Positions 46,111-55,502 are shown, counted from the stretch's first letter. The stretch: DNA of 64,000 nt from an uncultured Hoeflea sp. (GCF_947501405.1 NZ_CANMVK010000002.1:1116001-1180000); one strand, 5' to 3'. Notes: generated by a model from the sequence alone, not told the origin. Translations and numbers: made by a program.

Positions 46111-47163
46111 TTAGATACACAGGCGGAAAGCTGCCGACAAATTCTCTCGGCCGCTTTCGTCTATCGCCAGCGAAAAAGCCTGGGGTCCTCCGTCAATCGG
46201 CGGGATGTCGAATGACGTTTCTACGAAGTTTGAGTTCTCGAGTATACGGACGTGATCTTGCGTCAAGCGCACCCTGATAGATGATCGTTCTCCATCCGAG
46301 ATGACATCTATTTGAGCTTCGTCAACATAAACATCGGGCTCTTCGGAGTTTCGATTGAGATATATCGAAAGGTCAGTGACAGGCAGTGTGGCCACATTGG
46401 AGTCGAACAAAATATAAGGGGTTCCATCCTGGCAATATGCTTTAACTTTCAACAACTCATCATAGGCTCTAACCGGCACTTGCCGCCTACTCTCAGCGAC
46501 AACACCGTTCCCGGCAGGTTCCAAAGCAAACGATGAAAACAAGGCCGGGGTGATGATATTGTATTCGAGCATTTGGTCCTTTGACAGATAAATCATATCT
46601 GCTGCGGCTACTGTGGAGGCGTTGGCGAACACTCTTGCGTCAACGCTCATCGAAATGAGATAGAATACAATATCCGAAGCGACGTTCTGAGCATCGGCTA
46701 TAGCGCGACCTGCCAGGACGAAACGATTGTATACGTCGCTCATATAGAAGCTGTGGAAGCCTAATTTCGCATCGCCGTAAACCGAACGTTCTACGCCTCC
46801 GAGAAATGCATACGCACAGGCAGAGGAGCACAAATCTGAATACTCGCTTTTGGCGATACCCGGTGCACGACCGCCAACCTGGGTCTTAAGGCCACTTGCA
46901 CGGATCATTCTACCTATTTCGATGCCGGCCGAGAGAATTCCTCCTGGGCTTTCCAATATTATGGTGTCAAAATCACTAATGTCTTCAAGAAAAATAGATA
47001 CTTTGCTAGGACTTTCGGCTGTTATTGGACCGCTCAATACGATCGAACAAGCACGCCTTGGGCACTCATAACCAATCTCCATTGCCTGCGCATCTAAACG
47101 ACCTGCTGTAGTTACCACAATAAGGAGAATAATGGTCAATAATGGCGAACCGCAGAATCTCAT
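46111..47163 (-). CDS. Exported ClpP-fold serine protease-like protein B
   Basis: A 350-residue protein with an N-terminal signal (MRFCGSPLLTIILLIVVTTAG) and a ClpP-fold domain at about 30-150: ESPGG (71-75), Ser114 in CSSACAYAFLGG and His137 in LGFHSFY. The pattern repeats that of protein A, including the two cysteines around the Ser, so the two are distant paralogs. The C-terminal 150 residues are beta-rich and unknown. The ATG at 47163 is preferred; a GTG four codons earlier is possible. It is convergent with protein A, 56 bases apart. Role unknown; membrane or periplasmic proteolysis is likely. Confidence 0.7.
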   Translation of the reverse strand: MRFCGSPLLTIILLIVVTTAGRLDAQAMEIGYECPRRACSIVLSGPITAESPSKVSIFLEDISDFDTIILESPGGILSAGIEIGRMIRASGLKTQVGGRAPGIAKSEYSDLCSSACAYAFLGGVERSVYGDAKLGFHSFYMSDVYNRFVLAGRAIADAQNVASDIVFYLISMSVDARVFANASTVAAADMIYLSKDQMLEYNIITPALFSSFALEPAGNGVVAESRRQVPVRAYDELLKVKAYCQDGTPYILFDSNVATLPVTDLSIYLNRNSEEPDVYVDEAQIDVISDGERSSIRVRLTQDHVRILENSNFVETSFDIPPIDGGPQAFSLAIDESGRENLSAAFRLCI

Positions 47164-48343
47164 TGTTACCACCAATTCTCGTTGTGGAATTTCAATGTCT
47201 TCATGGAACCGCTCGAAGAGCAGGATTTAGTCTGAATTGAAAAACAACACTGCAACACATCGATGCGCAATTTCAAGGAGCGAAATTTGGTAGGCTCCGT
47301 CCGCACTTCGGTCTTCAATCCGTTCGTGGGTCATATTTGAAGCCAACGGCGGCTTTCAGGAGAGTGCGGCGCAACATTGCGGGCTATCGTGAATGGCAGC
47401 TTCGGGCCGGAACCTGCAGTGCAGGTGGCACGAATAAATGACCGCTTCGGTCAACGGACGTCCGTTAAGGAACAGTCCCCTGTCGGCCCCTTACCGGCCT
47501 TCTTGTTCGTCGAAATCGAAGTCAGCTCTCCACCTGTTTGAGACCGGCGCATTGACCACGCTGTTCTGGTTCCCCTCACGCCACTGCATCGTGGTCCAGG
47601 GTGGGATGCTTGAACCCGCCCCGTCCACTATGCCGCCGCTTAACCGGGGATGGTGCCGCACTGCGAGCCCTGCAACTTCAATCACTTGCGCTGGAGTGTC
47701 CGCCCTTTCATCCCCATCCCCGCATCCCGTGCCACACTCACCCCACTCCCGCTGACGGATGGTCCGGTGAACGTGCCGGGCCGGGCGGGGGGAAGGCCTT
47801 CCGGAACTGCCGTAACGTGCGGCGGCAAAGGGAGGAGGCGGTGCACCGGCGGGTTCCGCTGGCAGCAGGATCAGCCTCAACGGGCGCCCCGGCGGGAAAC
47901 CCACGGGGAGCCCGAACGGCAGGATCGGCCAAGCCAGCCACCGGAGAAACCCTTGCCCCTTGTGTCCGGCCAGCGCCGGCCGGCAGCCAGGGTGAGGGTG
48001 GAAACGGGCCTGTGGCGGGCCGCCTTGCGGATGCGGAGCGGGTGCCGGACAGTCTGTTTGGCGCCCGGGCGTCTCTCGCATTGTCAACGCAAGGCCAAGC
48101 CCGTGCCGGACGATGCCACCCGCTGCTTTGAGCCGCCCGTGTCGGGATGGCTGCAAGGCGGCACGCGACTGCCTGTCGGATGCAGACACCATCCGGCGAA
48201 GCTCGGGCCCGCGCGCGGTTTGCGCCACCCGTCCACCACTCCCAGAGGCGCAAGCCCCGCGCGGCCCTCCGGACCCGGTGACTGCCCCCAGACCTCCGGC
48301 GTTTTTGCGCGCGGAGCGCCCTGCCACGCCGGGGCCACGGCGT
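47164..48343. other. 1.2 kb without a credible gene
   Basis: Holds two perfect palindromes (ACCTGCA-g-TGCAGGT at 47412-47426; AACGGAC/GTCCGTT at 47453-47466), then very GC-rich DNA from about 47600 with several overlapping open frames on both strands, the longest 278 codons at 47491-48327 (-). None shows a domain, good ribosome site or sensible composition. It may be a decayed gene or mobile element. Confidence 0.5.
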
Positions 48344-49771
48344 TCAGCTCACCGCGTTGCGTTCTACCGTCAGATGCGCGAATTTGCCTGCGCCGGTTTT
48401 GGCCAGATCCTTGGTCACCACCTCGTTCCAGCGGCAGCCGATCACTGCGCCGCCGGGCACTTGGTCGAACATATTGTCCGAAATCAGCGCCGAGCCCGCG
48501 CCTTCGACCACCGAGACGGCGACGCCGGCGTTGCAATCTCTGAGCGTGTTGGAGGAGAAATTGACGGCCCGAAGAAACGGCCCCCAGCCCATCAGCACGC
48601 CCCATTTCGGCGCGCCCTCGATCACATTGCCGGTCACCGCCGCATCGGCTTCAATGGCGATGCCGATCCCGAAGCCTGCATATTCGGCCGGGTAGGGGCC
48701 CCGGTCGGTGAGGTTGCGGATAATGTTGCCGGTGACCGCCGCCAGCCGTCCGCCCTCGTTGAAATTGGCCACCGACACGCCCACCGTACCGCCGTCGATC
48801 AAATTGGAGGCGATCACCGCGCCTTCGAAGGAAAACTCGGCGTAGATCGCGGTTTCGCCCGAGCGGATCGCCTGGTTCGAGACTATCTGGATGTTGCTGG
48901 CCGAATTGGCGCGGATCGCAGAAAACGCACAATCGGAAACATGGTTGTCCGTCACCATCACATTGCCGGCGCGAAAGATGTTGATGCCGTTGCCGTTCTG
49001 CCCGGTGCCGCCGGCGCGCGACGCAATCCGCATCACCCGGTTGCGGGCGATCATCGTGCCATCCTCGCCCACCGACCAGCGGTGCACCAGAATGCCGCCA
49101 TTGGCACAGTCGCGCACCACATTGTCGGTGATCGCAAGGCCGCGGCTTTCTACCGCATAGATACCCGCCAGCCCGGCGCCGGAGATCTCGGAGCGGTTGA
49201 CCCGCCCGCCCGATCCCTCAAGCGTCAGCCCGTGCCCGGCCGAGCCCGACAGTTCCACATCCTCGATCACCGCGTCGGCCACGCCGCGCAGATGGATGAG
49301 CCCGGTCACATGGCTGCCCAGACGCTGATTGGCGCCATCCAGAGTCAGCCCCGACAGCTCGATCCGCCGCGCGCCTTCGGCCAGCATCAAATGGCCGCGC
49401 CCGCCATAGATCAGCCGCGTGGCGCCCGGCACGCCGAGAATGCGCGCTCCATCGGGCAGGTCGATGTTGGACACCACGAACGAACCCGGCGGCAATCGCA
49501 GGATCCGGCCATTGGCCGCGGCCTCGTTGATCGCCAGCTGGAACCGCCGGCTCTGGTCGTCGGCCACCCCGGGCAGCAGGCCGGCGAGATCGGCGTCATG
49601 GCCGCCGCGCAGATCGATGCGGGAGAATATCGGTTCACCGGCCAGCGCCGGCGAGCCGGAGGACGCGAGCGCCAGCGGTGCGGCGACGGCGGCAAGGCTT
49701 GCCGCGGCGGCGGAACGGGAGAAGCCGGCAAGCAGCCCGCGGCGGGTCAGTTCGGGACGATGTGTGCTCAT
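48344..49771 (-). CDS. Tat-exported right-handed beta-helix protein (TIGR03808-like)
   Basis: A 475-residue protein with a twin-arginine signal (TRRGLLAGFSRSAAAASLAAVAA) followed by LRGGHDADLAGLLPGVADDQS. The rest is a pectate-lyase-like parallel beta-helix: many short N-x-I/V repeats such as GRILRLPPGSFVVSN, GLTLDGA, ITDNVVRDC and VTDNHVSDC. It closely resembles TIGR03808, a Tat-exported repeat family of Rhizobiales. Many such proteins bind or cleave polysaccharides, but no catalytic residues are proven for this one. The ATG at 49771 is chosen; another two codons earlier is equally possible. Monocistronic. Confidence 0.85.
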   Translation of the reverse strand: MSTHRPELTRRGLLAGFSRSAAAASLAAVAAPLALASSGSPALAGEPIFSRIDLRGGHDADLAGLLPGVADDQSRRFQLAINEAAANGRILRLPPGSFVVSNIDLPDGARILGVPGATRLIYGGRGHLMLAEGARRIELSGLTLDGANQRLGSHVTGLIHLRGVADAVIEDVELSGSAGHGLTLEGSGGRVNRSEISGAGLAGIYAVESRGLAITDNVVRDCANGGILVHRWSVGEDGTMIARNRVMRIASRAGGTGQNGNGINIFRAGNVMVTDNHVSDCAFSAIRANSASNIQIVSNQAIRSGETAIYAEFSFEGAVIASNLIDGGTVGVSVANFNEGGRLAAVTGNIIRNLTDRGPYPAEYAGFGIGIAIEADAAVTGNVIEGAPKWGVLMGWGPFLRAVNFSSNTLRDCNAGVAVSVVEGAGSALISDNMFDQVPGGAVIGCRWNEVVTKDLAKTGAGKFAHLTVERNAVS

Positions 49772-50034
49772 GCCCATTTCAGAGCACAAACCGTGCCAGA
49801 TGCGGCTGTCCCATTCTGGCACGCTTTGCCCGCGTGTTGGGTTTTCAGGCGAGGTATTGGCCAAACCGTTCGCGCTTGCTGGCAGATGCGGTGGTTGGAC
49901 CGGCAGCCGGGCGCGCAAGATTTTTCATTTTGATTGAGCCAGATCAAAATGGTCCGCCGCCACCCGGTTTAGGTTGCGATCCAGCGGGCGTTGCGCCCCA
50001 TTTCGGGGCGTGTCCGGATCTTCAGGAGGCACTT

Positions 50035-50229
50035 ATGTTCAAGCTTGCAGCGATGGTGTACATCATAGTTGGCAGTATGTTGGCTGGCAGTTTTGTCGTC
50101 GCGGCGTTGACCGTCGACCGTATGGATGCCGCATCGATTTCAATCGCCGCGCTGATCGGCGCGCTGATCGCGCTGCCGGTCTCGTGGGTGATCGCTGGCA
50201 AGCTGAACAAGGCCATCCGCTCCGCCTGA
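50035..50229 (+). CDS. Small inner-membrane protein
   Basis: A 64-residue protein with two hydrophobic helices: about residues 4-26 and 33-52, ending in a short basic tail (KLNKAIRSA). AGGAGG lies nine bases before the ATG at 50035, which makes translation very likely. No family recognised by eye; comparable CTT-type small membrane proteins of unknown function are common in Rhizobiales. A weak terminator follows. It lies between the beta-helix gene and a convergent membrane protein. Confidence 0.7.
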   Translation: MFKLAAMVYIIVGSMLAGSFVVAALTVDRMDAASISIAALIGALIALPVSWVIAGKLNKAIRSA

Positions 50230-50314
50230 TGCGCCGCCGGACGGGTTGACACAACCGGGCTTCCGGCGAAACATCGAGGTGCAAGCGGGGGAGGAGCGCG
50301 GGGTTGACCTGGGG

Positions 50315-50336
50315 GCGGGTCGCCCCGCTGCTTTTT
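50315..50336 (+). terminator. Weak intrinsic terminator
   Basis: GCGGG-tcgc-CCCGC then TGC and five T, about 85 bases after the small membrane protein gene. It touches the end of the convergent gene at 50335. Confidence 0.5.
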
Positions 50337-50730
50337 ATGCCGGGCGGTGACGGATCAGCGGAAACGCCGCATAGGCCAGTTGCCCGCACAAACCCAAAAA
50401 GCTTCGCGCGGTCTGGTAAAGCGCCAAATGCTCCGCGACACTGCGCCCGGCGATCAGCATCGAGACCAGCAATTCCGCACCCATCAACAGGCCAAATGCG
50501 GCAAGGCCCATCGCCAGGCGGGGCGCAAGATCATCTGTGACCTGATAGCGTCGTATCGCCCAACCGCAAACGATCCATGAGGCCAGCAGCATGGCCGGAA
50601 GCTCGAGCGCCACCGCAAACACCTCGCCGGTCAACGGCGCAATCGCCAGCGTCCGGACCGTGCCAAGCGCAAAGCCAATGGCAAACACAATGGCGAAATA
50701 GAATCCGGCAGCGTGCAGCGCCTTGGGCAT
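50335..50730 (-). CDS. Uncharacterised four-helix membrane protein
   Basis: A 131-residue inner-membrane protein with about four hydrophobic helices. A basic/polar segment RRYQVTDDLAPRLAMG sits between helices 2 and 3. No domain recognised. GGAGGG upstream fixes the ATG at 50730. It begins 28 bases after the stop of the nitroreductase-like gene and is probably cotranscribed with it, so it may serve the same role. Confidence 0.7.
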   Translation of the reverse strand: MPKALHAAGFYFAIVFAIGFALGTVRTLAIAPLTGEVFAVALELPAMLLASWIVCGWAIRRYQVTDDLAPRLAMGLAAFGLLMGAELLVSMLIAGRSVAEHLALYQTARSFLGLCGQLAYAAFPLIRHRPA

Positions 50731-50758
50731 GCTTGGCCCTCCTTCGCCGTGATCTGTG

Positions 50759-51853
50759 TCAGGCGTTGACGATGACGTCACTGACCGGCCGCCTCAACGA
50801 ACGCGGCATCGGCTCGGCATACCCGAAACGCACAAGCAGATCCGGCCGTTTTTGCCCGATTCCCAACAGCGCCGCCAGTTCCGGACGAAAAGCTGTGACT
50901 TCAAGCGGTTGGTTGAGAAAGGCGTGGCGGATGCCAAGCGAAGTCGCGGCAAGCGCGAAACGCTGATAGCTGCGCCCGGCCCGAACCCAATGCGCCGGGT
51001 CGTCGCCACCGGAGACGATGACCGCCAGCCCGGCGGAGGAGCCCACCTGCTTGATGATTTTATCGTTTTCCGCCTTTGCGGTGAACGCCATGCCGAAGGC
51101 GATGCTGCCGAGCCAGGAGGGCAGTGTCGGGTTGCCCGAACAGCCGGAATAAAGCCCGTCGCCGGTGCGGATGGCATGTGCGGCGTTGAATCGCAGCCAG
51201 GATTTGAGCTCGGAAACAAAATGGGGATCGGCGATCTGCGCCGCATTGGCTGAAGTGATCAGCTCAAGGATGGCATCGATCTGCGGTCTTCGGGTGATCA
51301 GCAACACCTCGCAGCCCTCCACCCGCGCGGCCGCCTCAAGCATCGCCAATTCTGCTGACGGGACGTCTCGTCTGCTGTACATGGAGCGCGTGCATTGCCG
51401 TTCCGTGATCGCTTCGAACAGCGGATCGCGCCGGCTCCCGCCGGTCTCGGTCAGGTCGATCCGGATCTGCCCGCCAGCTCCGGGATCGAATCCGACCTCG
51501 GCGCTGCGGCCATCGGCTGCAGCAGCCAGAACCAGGTTTTCCGCAGCAGCTCCCAGACTTGCGAACAGATGGTGGTTGTCGGGATCCGCAACCGGGGTGG
51601 CGCGGCTTGTATCGGGTCGGATACTCACCTGGCTGGCGGTGCCGGAAAACAGCCAGGGCTGCGTGTTGTGGCTGTTGGCGGCCAGCGTCGCGTTGTGAAC
51701 CAGATAATTCAGTCCATCATCCGCTTGCCGGGATTTGCGAGACCAGACCCCGGCCGCAGCGTCAGGGTAGGATGGGCCGCGCATGACCGCGTAGGCTCCA
51801 GCGGCTGCCAAGGCAACTGCGCTACCGCCCAGGATAAGATTGCGCCGGTTCAT
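50759..51853 (-). CDS. Acg-type nitroreductase-family protein
   Basis: A 364-residue protein with an N-terminal Tat-like or membrane signal (NRRNLILGGSAVALAAAGAYA). The rest resembles the Acg/nitroreductase family: NYLVHNATLAANSHNTQPWLF near the start and CTRSMYSRRDVP, GLYSGCSGNPTLPSWLG and IRHAFLNQPLEVT later. Acg proteins have an FMN-binding fold but often lack reductase activity and may store flavin. GGAGG precedes the ATG at 51853. It is the first gene of a two-gene unit with the small membrane protein. Exported location is inferred from the signal. Confidence 0.78.
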   Translation of the reverse strand: MNRRNLILGGSAVALAAAGAYAVMRGPSYPDAAAGVWSRKSRQADDGLNYLVHNATLAANSHNTQPWLFSGTASQVSIRPDTSRATPVADPDNHHLFASLGAAAENLVLAAAADGRSAEVGFDPGAGGQIRIDLTETGGSRRDPLFEAITERQCTRSMYSRRDVPSAELAMLEAAARVEGCEVLLITRRPQIDAILELITSANAAQIADPHFVSELKSWLRFNAAHAIRTGDGLYSGCSGNPTLPSWLGSIAFGMAFTAKAENDKIIKQVGSSAGLAVIVSGGDDPAHWVRAGRSYQRFALAATSLGIRHAFLNQPLEVTAFRPELAALLGIGQKRPDLLVRFGYAEPMPRSLRRPVSDVIVNA

Positions 51854-51965
51854 GATGCTATGCCTCCAATAGGTTCGCACCGCAGAATTATCGCGCATTA
51901 CCGCCGAGCGCCCATTGACGGGTGTCAAGCCAGGCCATCGTTGTTCGGCCGCCGCTTTAGAGACG

Positions 51966-51994
51966 AAAAACCCGGCGGAGCGGGCCGCCGGGTT
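51966..51994 (-). terminator. Intrinsic terminator of the DUF2267-like gene
   Basis: On the minus strand AACCCGGCGG pairs with CCGCCGGGTT around a 6-base loop and is followed by a T-run. It starts about 48 bases after the stop at 52042. A clean terminator. Confidence 0.85.
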
Positions 51995-52041
51995 GGATTA
52001 TTTTGATTGCGGAGCCTTGTGGCTCCGGGGCTTGGTCGCGC

Positions 52042-52398
52042 TTAGACGAACTGCGAGAGCCCGGGGATTGAGGCGACGATCTCATCGATCGCGTCACCGC
52101 TGCCGTTTTCGCGGGCAAAGCCCATGGTTTCCTTGGCGACACCGGAGATCTCGCCCATACCCATGCCCATGCCCATCAGCTTCTGGCCGAGGCCCATGAC
52201 GCCGCCCATCGACATCATGCCATCCGCCGGCGCCAGCGCGATCAGCGCATCCGCGCCGGGCACCGAGGCCAGCATCTCCTTGACCTTGTCGGCCGGGCCT
52301 TCCTTTTGAAGGAACGCCAGGATCGCGCCAACGGCTTGCTTGGCGGTGTCGGCGTCAATTCCGACGCTTGCGGTGATGCGGTTGATGAGTTCGTCCAT
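52042..52398 (-). CDS. Small DUF2267/DUF2780-like protein
   Basis: A 118-residue protein starting MDELINRITASVGIDADTAKQAVGAILAFLQKEGP, the helical repeat of DUF2267/DUF2780-type proteins (VGIDADTA...VxxIxxFL). A Gly/Met-rich stretch (MGGVMGLGQKLMGMGMGMG) follows, then ENGSGDAIDEIVASIPGLSQF. No signal peptide. GGAGGAT precedes the ATG. Monocistronic with its own terminator. Function unknown; related proteins are often stress-related, but that is only family background. Confidence 0.75.
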   Translation of the reverse strand: MDELINRITASVGIDADTAKQAVGAILAFLQKEGPADKVKEMLASVPGADALIALAPADGMMSMGGVMGLGQKLMGMGMGMGEISGVAKETMGFARENGSGDAIDEIVASIPGLSQFV

Positions 52399-52823
52399 GT
52401 GGAATCCTCCGGCTGTATGACGTTAACGTAAGCGTAAACGGACGACCTGGTTTTTGCAAGCGCACAACGCAGTGCCCGCCGGCAATTTTGAAGCATATCC
52501 GCCCGTTATTCCTCGGGTCTTTTGGCGTTGCTTGCTCACAGGGTCAACCCAAAGCCGCACAGACACCATCAACTGCCTGTGAACGGATCAGGCACACGTC
52601 CGTAAACACCGTCTTTGAGCCCAAGTCATGTCGCGATCACCAAGAGTGGCGCTTGCCGGGGGCGTGAAGATTGATCCGGGAGGCACTTCCAATCACCCGC
52701 AACACATTCTAGCGTTCAACTGGTCGCTCATCGGGGTTGATCGGGGAAGGGTTTTTCGAACCGGGAGTAGGGCCAGGCAACAGCCGGTCTGCAGTGTTTT
52801 GGAAGCAAAAGGAGGAGGATATC
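52399..52823. other. Intergenic promoter region
   Basis: A gap of 425 bases between divergent genes. It holds their promoters; I see no RNA gene, repeat or convincing open frame. Confidence 0.5.
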
Positions 52824-53657
52824 ATGTGCAATGCCTGTGTAATGGACAACATCAAGCAGCGGATGCTCAGCCGCCGGAGCCTGTTTAAGGCAGCGGGCAT
52901 TGGCGCGGCTGCGGCGGCCCTTTCGAGCGCCGCGCCGTCGGTGGTTCCCGGTACCCAGGCCATGGCTGCCGGCCACGGTTCGGTGGCGGACATGACCCAT
53001 GAGCTGCACGAGGATTTTCCGACGTTTTTCGGCGAGCAGCAGTTCTTCATGGAACAGAAGTTCAACTGGGCCGAACACAAGTTCAACCTGATGGAACTGC
53101 GCGTCAATGAGCATACCGGCACTCATGTGGATGCGCCGCTGCATTTCTCCGAGGACGGCCTGTCGGTGGCCGAGATCCCGGTCGACAATCTGGTCGTGCC
53201 GCTCTGCGTCATCGACATCAGCGCTCGCGCCGCCGAGGATGCAGACACACAGGTCACGCCCGACGACATCAAGGCCTGGATCGCCGCCAATGGCGACATT
53301 CCCGACCGCGCTTGCGTGGCCATGAATTCGGGCTGGGACGCGCATGTGGGCTCGGACAAGTTCCGCAATGCCGACAGCGGCGGCACCATGCATTTCCCGG
53401 GTTTTCACCTCGAAGCGGCACAGATGCTGCTTGAGGAAACCACCGCCTCGGGCATCGCAGTCGACACCTTGTCGCTCGATTTCGGCCAGTCGCCCGATTT
53501 TGCAACCCATTACGCCTGGCTTCCCGAAGGCCGATGGGGGATTGAAAACATCGCCAATCTCGGCTCGGTGCCTGCCAGCGGTGCCACGCTGGTGGTTGGC
53601 GCGCCCAAGCATCGCGGCGGCACCGGCGGGCCGGCCCGTGTCTTTGCGATGACGTAG
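52824..53657 (+). CDS. Tat-exported cyclase-family protein (kynurenine formamidase-like)
   Basis: A 277-residue protein of the cyclase/formamidase family. The N-terminus has a twin-arginine signal (LSRRSLFKAAGIGAAAAALSSA), so it is probably exported folded. The metal-binding motif HTGTHVDAPLHF, which supplies His and Asp ligands, is complete. Such enzymes hydrolyse N-formylkynurenine or related amides, but many members have other substrates. GGAGGAGG lies seven bases before the ATG at 52824; a longer reading from 52737 is unlikely. The next gene is a lipoprotein about 100 bases on. Confidence 0.85.
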   Translation: MCNACVMDNIKQRMLSRRSLFKAAGIGAAAAALSSAAPSVVPGTQAMAAGHGSVADMTHELHEDFPTFFGEQQFFMEQKFNWAEHKFNLMELRVNEHTGTHVDAPLHFSEDGLSVAEIPVDNLVVPLCVIDISARAAEDADTQVTPDDIKAWIAANGDIPDRACVAMNSGWDAHVGSDKFRNADSGGTMHFPGFHLEAAQMLLEETTASGIAVDTLSLDFGQSPDFATHYAWLPEGRWGIENIANLGSVPASGATLVVGAPKHRGGTGGPARVFAMT

Positions 53658-53753
53658 TCAGGGCCAAGGCCGGTTGTCGCTGCAAGCTTTTGGCAGCGGC
53701 AATCGTGAGCCATCACGGCCACGGCACTTTAAAAAATCCTGAGGGCAGCCCGC

Positions 53754-54524
53754 ATGCAGTTTCTGTCTATTTTTGTCTCCGGCCTGCGCGACGGGCGTTG
53801 GGTGTGCGCTGCGCTCGCACTGCTGCTTGCGGGCGTTCTTGCCGGCTGCCAGTCTTCGCCGGCCGCCCGGGGCCCAAGCTATCTCGACGGATTGCAGCTC
53901 GCTCAGGTGGAAGTCGATTTCTCCCGCGCCGAACGGCCGTTGCTGGTGGCCGGGCTGGACGGGGAGATCAGCCGATCGGTTTCCGGTTCAGACCTGGGCG
54001 CGCTCGGAACCCGGCTTGGCGTGATCAATCAACAGGGCCGTCAGACGGCGCTGGAAGACGCGATTTCCGCCAACGTCAAACCCCATGTTAGAGATGCACT
54101 CACACCGCTGATGCGCGGCCAGCGTCCGGTGCGCGCTGTCGTGATTGTCCGATCGGTGTTCATCCGCAGCCGGGCGAGCCTGCAGCAACTGACCGGCGCT
54201 CAGGTCTTCATTAATGGCCAAAAGCGGCCTGACAACGCCCAATTCATCGCAAGCCTTGCGCTGTATGATCTTGCCACCGGTGCGCCCATCAACATGGTTG
54301 GCCCGATCACCCGGACGGATGACGGGGCGATCACCCTTGCAGGCGGCGGGCCGAAAGCGCCCGGTTACGGCAAGGCGCGCCGGCTCAACCAACTGGCCTT
54401 CGAGTTCGCACAAGGCGCCGCAAATGTGCTTCAGCGCGAGGCTGCTGGTCAGAACGCCGGGATTGAGAATGATCAGGGCAATGTCACAACCCTGTGGGAG
54501 CGGCGCACCACATCAACTTTCTGA
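53754..54524 (+). CDS. Uncharacterised lipoprotein
   Basis: A 256-residue predicted lipoprotein: a basic/hydrophobic N-terminus ends in the lipobox LAGC (Cys32). No known domain seen by eye. The mature part has a fairly even mix of residues, with RPVRAVVIVRSVFIRSRASLQQL and APGYGKARRLNQLAFEFAQGAANVL near the end. Related proteins are common in Rhizobiales near envelope genes. It lies between the cyclase and the AhpD-like gene on the same strand. Confidence 0.72.
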   Translation: MQFLSIFVSGLRDGRWVCAALALLLAGVLAGCQSSPAARGPSYLDGLQLAQVEVDFSRAERPLLVAGLDGEISRSVSGSDLGALGTRLGVINQQGRQTALEDAISANVKPHVRDALTPLMRGQRPVRAVVIVRSVFIRSRASLQQLTGAQVFINGQKRPDNAQFIASLALYDLATGAPINMVGPITRTDDGAITLAGGGPKAPGYGKARRLNQLAFEFAQGAANVLQREAAGQNAGIENDQGNVTTLWERRTTSTF

Positions 54525-54591
54525 GCCCTGATCGCCGCATCGCGGGCGGATCAGGAACAAACCGGCAGATGCCGAAAGGATCACCAAAGCC

Positions 54592-55002
54592 ATGACCACA
54601 TTTGCGCCCTCAGATCATCTGGAATCCGATCCGCGCATCAAGGCGGTTTTCGACGATATCCGCACCACACGCGGAACCGATTTTATCAACAATATGTGGC
54701 GCTGGCTGGCGATCGATCCGGCGCTGCTCGAGCGCACCTGGGCCGAGGTCAAGGAGGTGATCGCCACGCCGTCCTCCATCGATCCGCTGACCAAGGAGAT
54801 GGTCTACATCGCCGTGTCGGTGGCCAACAATTGCAGCTACTGCATTCACTCCCACACCGCCGCCGCCCGCGCCAAGGGCATGTCGGACGATCAGTATGGC
54901 GAGCTGCTCGCGATCATCGGCCTCGCCGGCAAGACCAATCAGTTGGCCACCGCATTGCAGGTGCCGGTCGATGACGCGTTCGACGCCGGCAAGGCCGGGT
55001 AG
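54592..55002 (+). CDS. Carboxymuconolactone decarboxylase/AhpD-like protein
   Basis: A 136-residue alkylhydroperoxidase D-like protein. The active-site pair is in NNCSYCIHSHTAAA, which is the CxxC...H motif of AhpD-type proteins, preceded by LTKEMVYIAVSVA. These act as small thiol peroxidases or dithiol proteins. AAAGGA precedes the ATG at 54592. The following YchJ-like gene starts only 12 bases after the stop, so the two are probably one transcript. Confidence 0.87.
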   Translation: MTTFAPSDHLESDPRIKAVFDDIRTTRGTDFINNMWRWLAIDPALLERTWAEVKEVIATPSSIDPLTKEMVYIAVSVANNCSYCIHSHTAAARAKGMSDDQYGELLAIIGLAGKTNQLATALQVPVDDAFDAGKAG

Positions 55003-55013
55003 GGCGCCCGGCG

Positions 55014-55502
55014 TTGATAGCTCTCTGCCCCTGTGGTTCAAACAAGGACTACGCTGCCTGCTGCGAGCCATTTCACCTCGGCGCCCCGGCGCCGACAGCG
55101 GAACAGCTCATGCGTTCGCGCTACGCTGCTTATGCGCTTGGCAAATTTGACTATCTGGAAGCGACCTGCGCCGGGCCGGCCCTGGGCGAGTTTGACCGCG
55201 CGGAGGCTGAACGGGCGCAGTTGACGACCCGGTGGCTGGGGCTTGAGGTGTTGCGCGCGAAAAAGGGCGGCGTTGGTGACAGCGCGGGCACGGTGAAATT
55301 CATCGCTCATTTCGGTCAAAACGACCAGACCGGAACACTCACCGAAACCTCGGAGTTTCGCCGTGTCGACGGCGCCTGGGTCTATTGGGATCGGCGGAAA
55401 TCCGGTGCCGCGGGCGCGGCTGCTCTGCGCTCAGCCCACGTTGGCCGCAACGATCCGTGTCCTTGCGGATCCGGCAAAAAGCACAAGAAGTGCTGCGGCT
55501 GA
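55014..55502 (+). CDS. YchJ-family protein with two SEC-C zinc motifs
   Basis: A 162-residue YchJ/UPF0225-type protein. Both zinc-binding ends are present: CPCGSNKDYAACC near the start and CPCGSGKKHKKCC at the very end, joined by a central NTF2-like YchJ domain (RSRYAAYALGKFDYLEAT). The C-terminal one is the SEC-C motif. The start is a TTG at 55014, right before the first motif, so no ATG fits. It follows the AhpD-like gene by 12 bases. Exact role in bacteria is not settled. Confidence 0.85.
   Translation: MIALCPCGSNKDYAACCEPFHLGAPAPTAEQLMRSRYAAYALGKFDYLEATCAGPALGEFDRAEAERAQLTTRWLGLEVLRAKKGGVGDSAGTVKFIAHFGQNDQTGTLTETSEFRRVDGAWVYWDRRKSGAAGAAALRSAHVGRNDPCPCGSGKKHKKCCG

Noticed and set aside
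47491-48327. 278-codon open frame on the minus strand
   Set aside because: Overlapped by several equally long frames, odd Pro/Gly/Arg-rich composition, no ribosome site or motif. Kept as unexplained region instead.
47600-48340. Possible RNase P RNA or other known structured RNA
   Set aside because: The conserved cores (for example GAGGAAAGTCC and ACAGAA) are not present.
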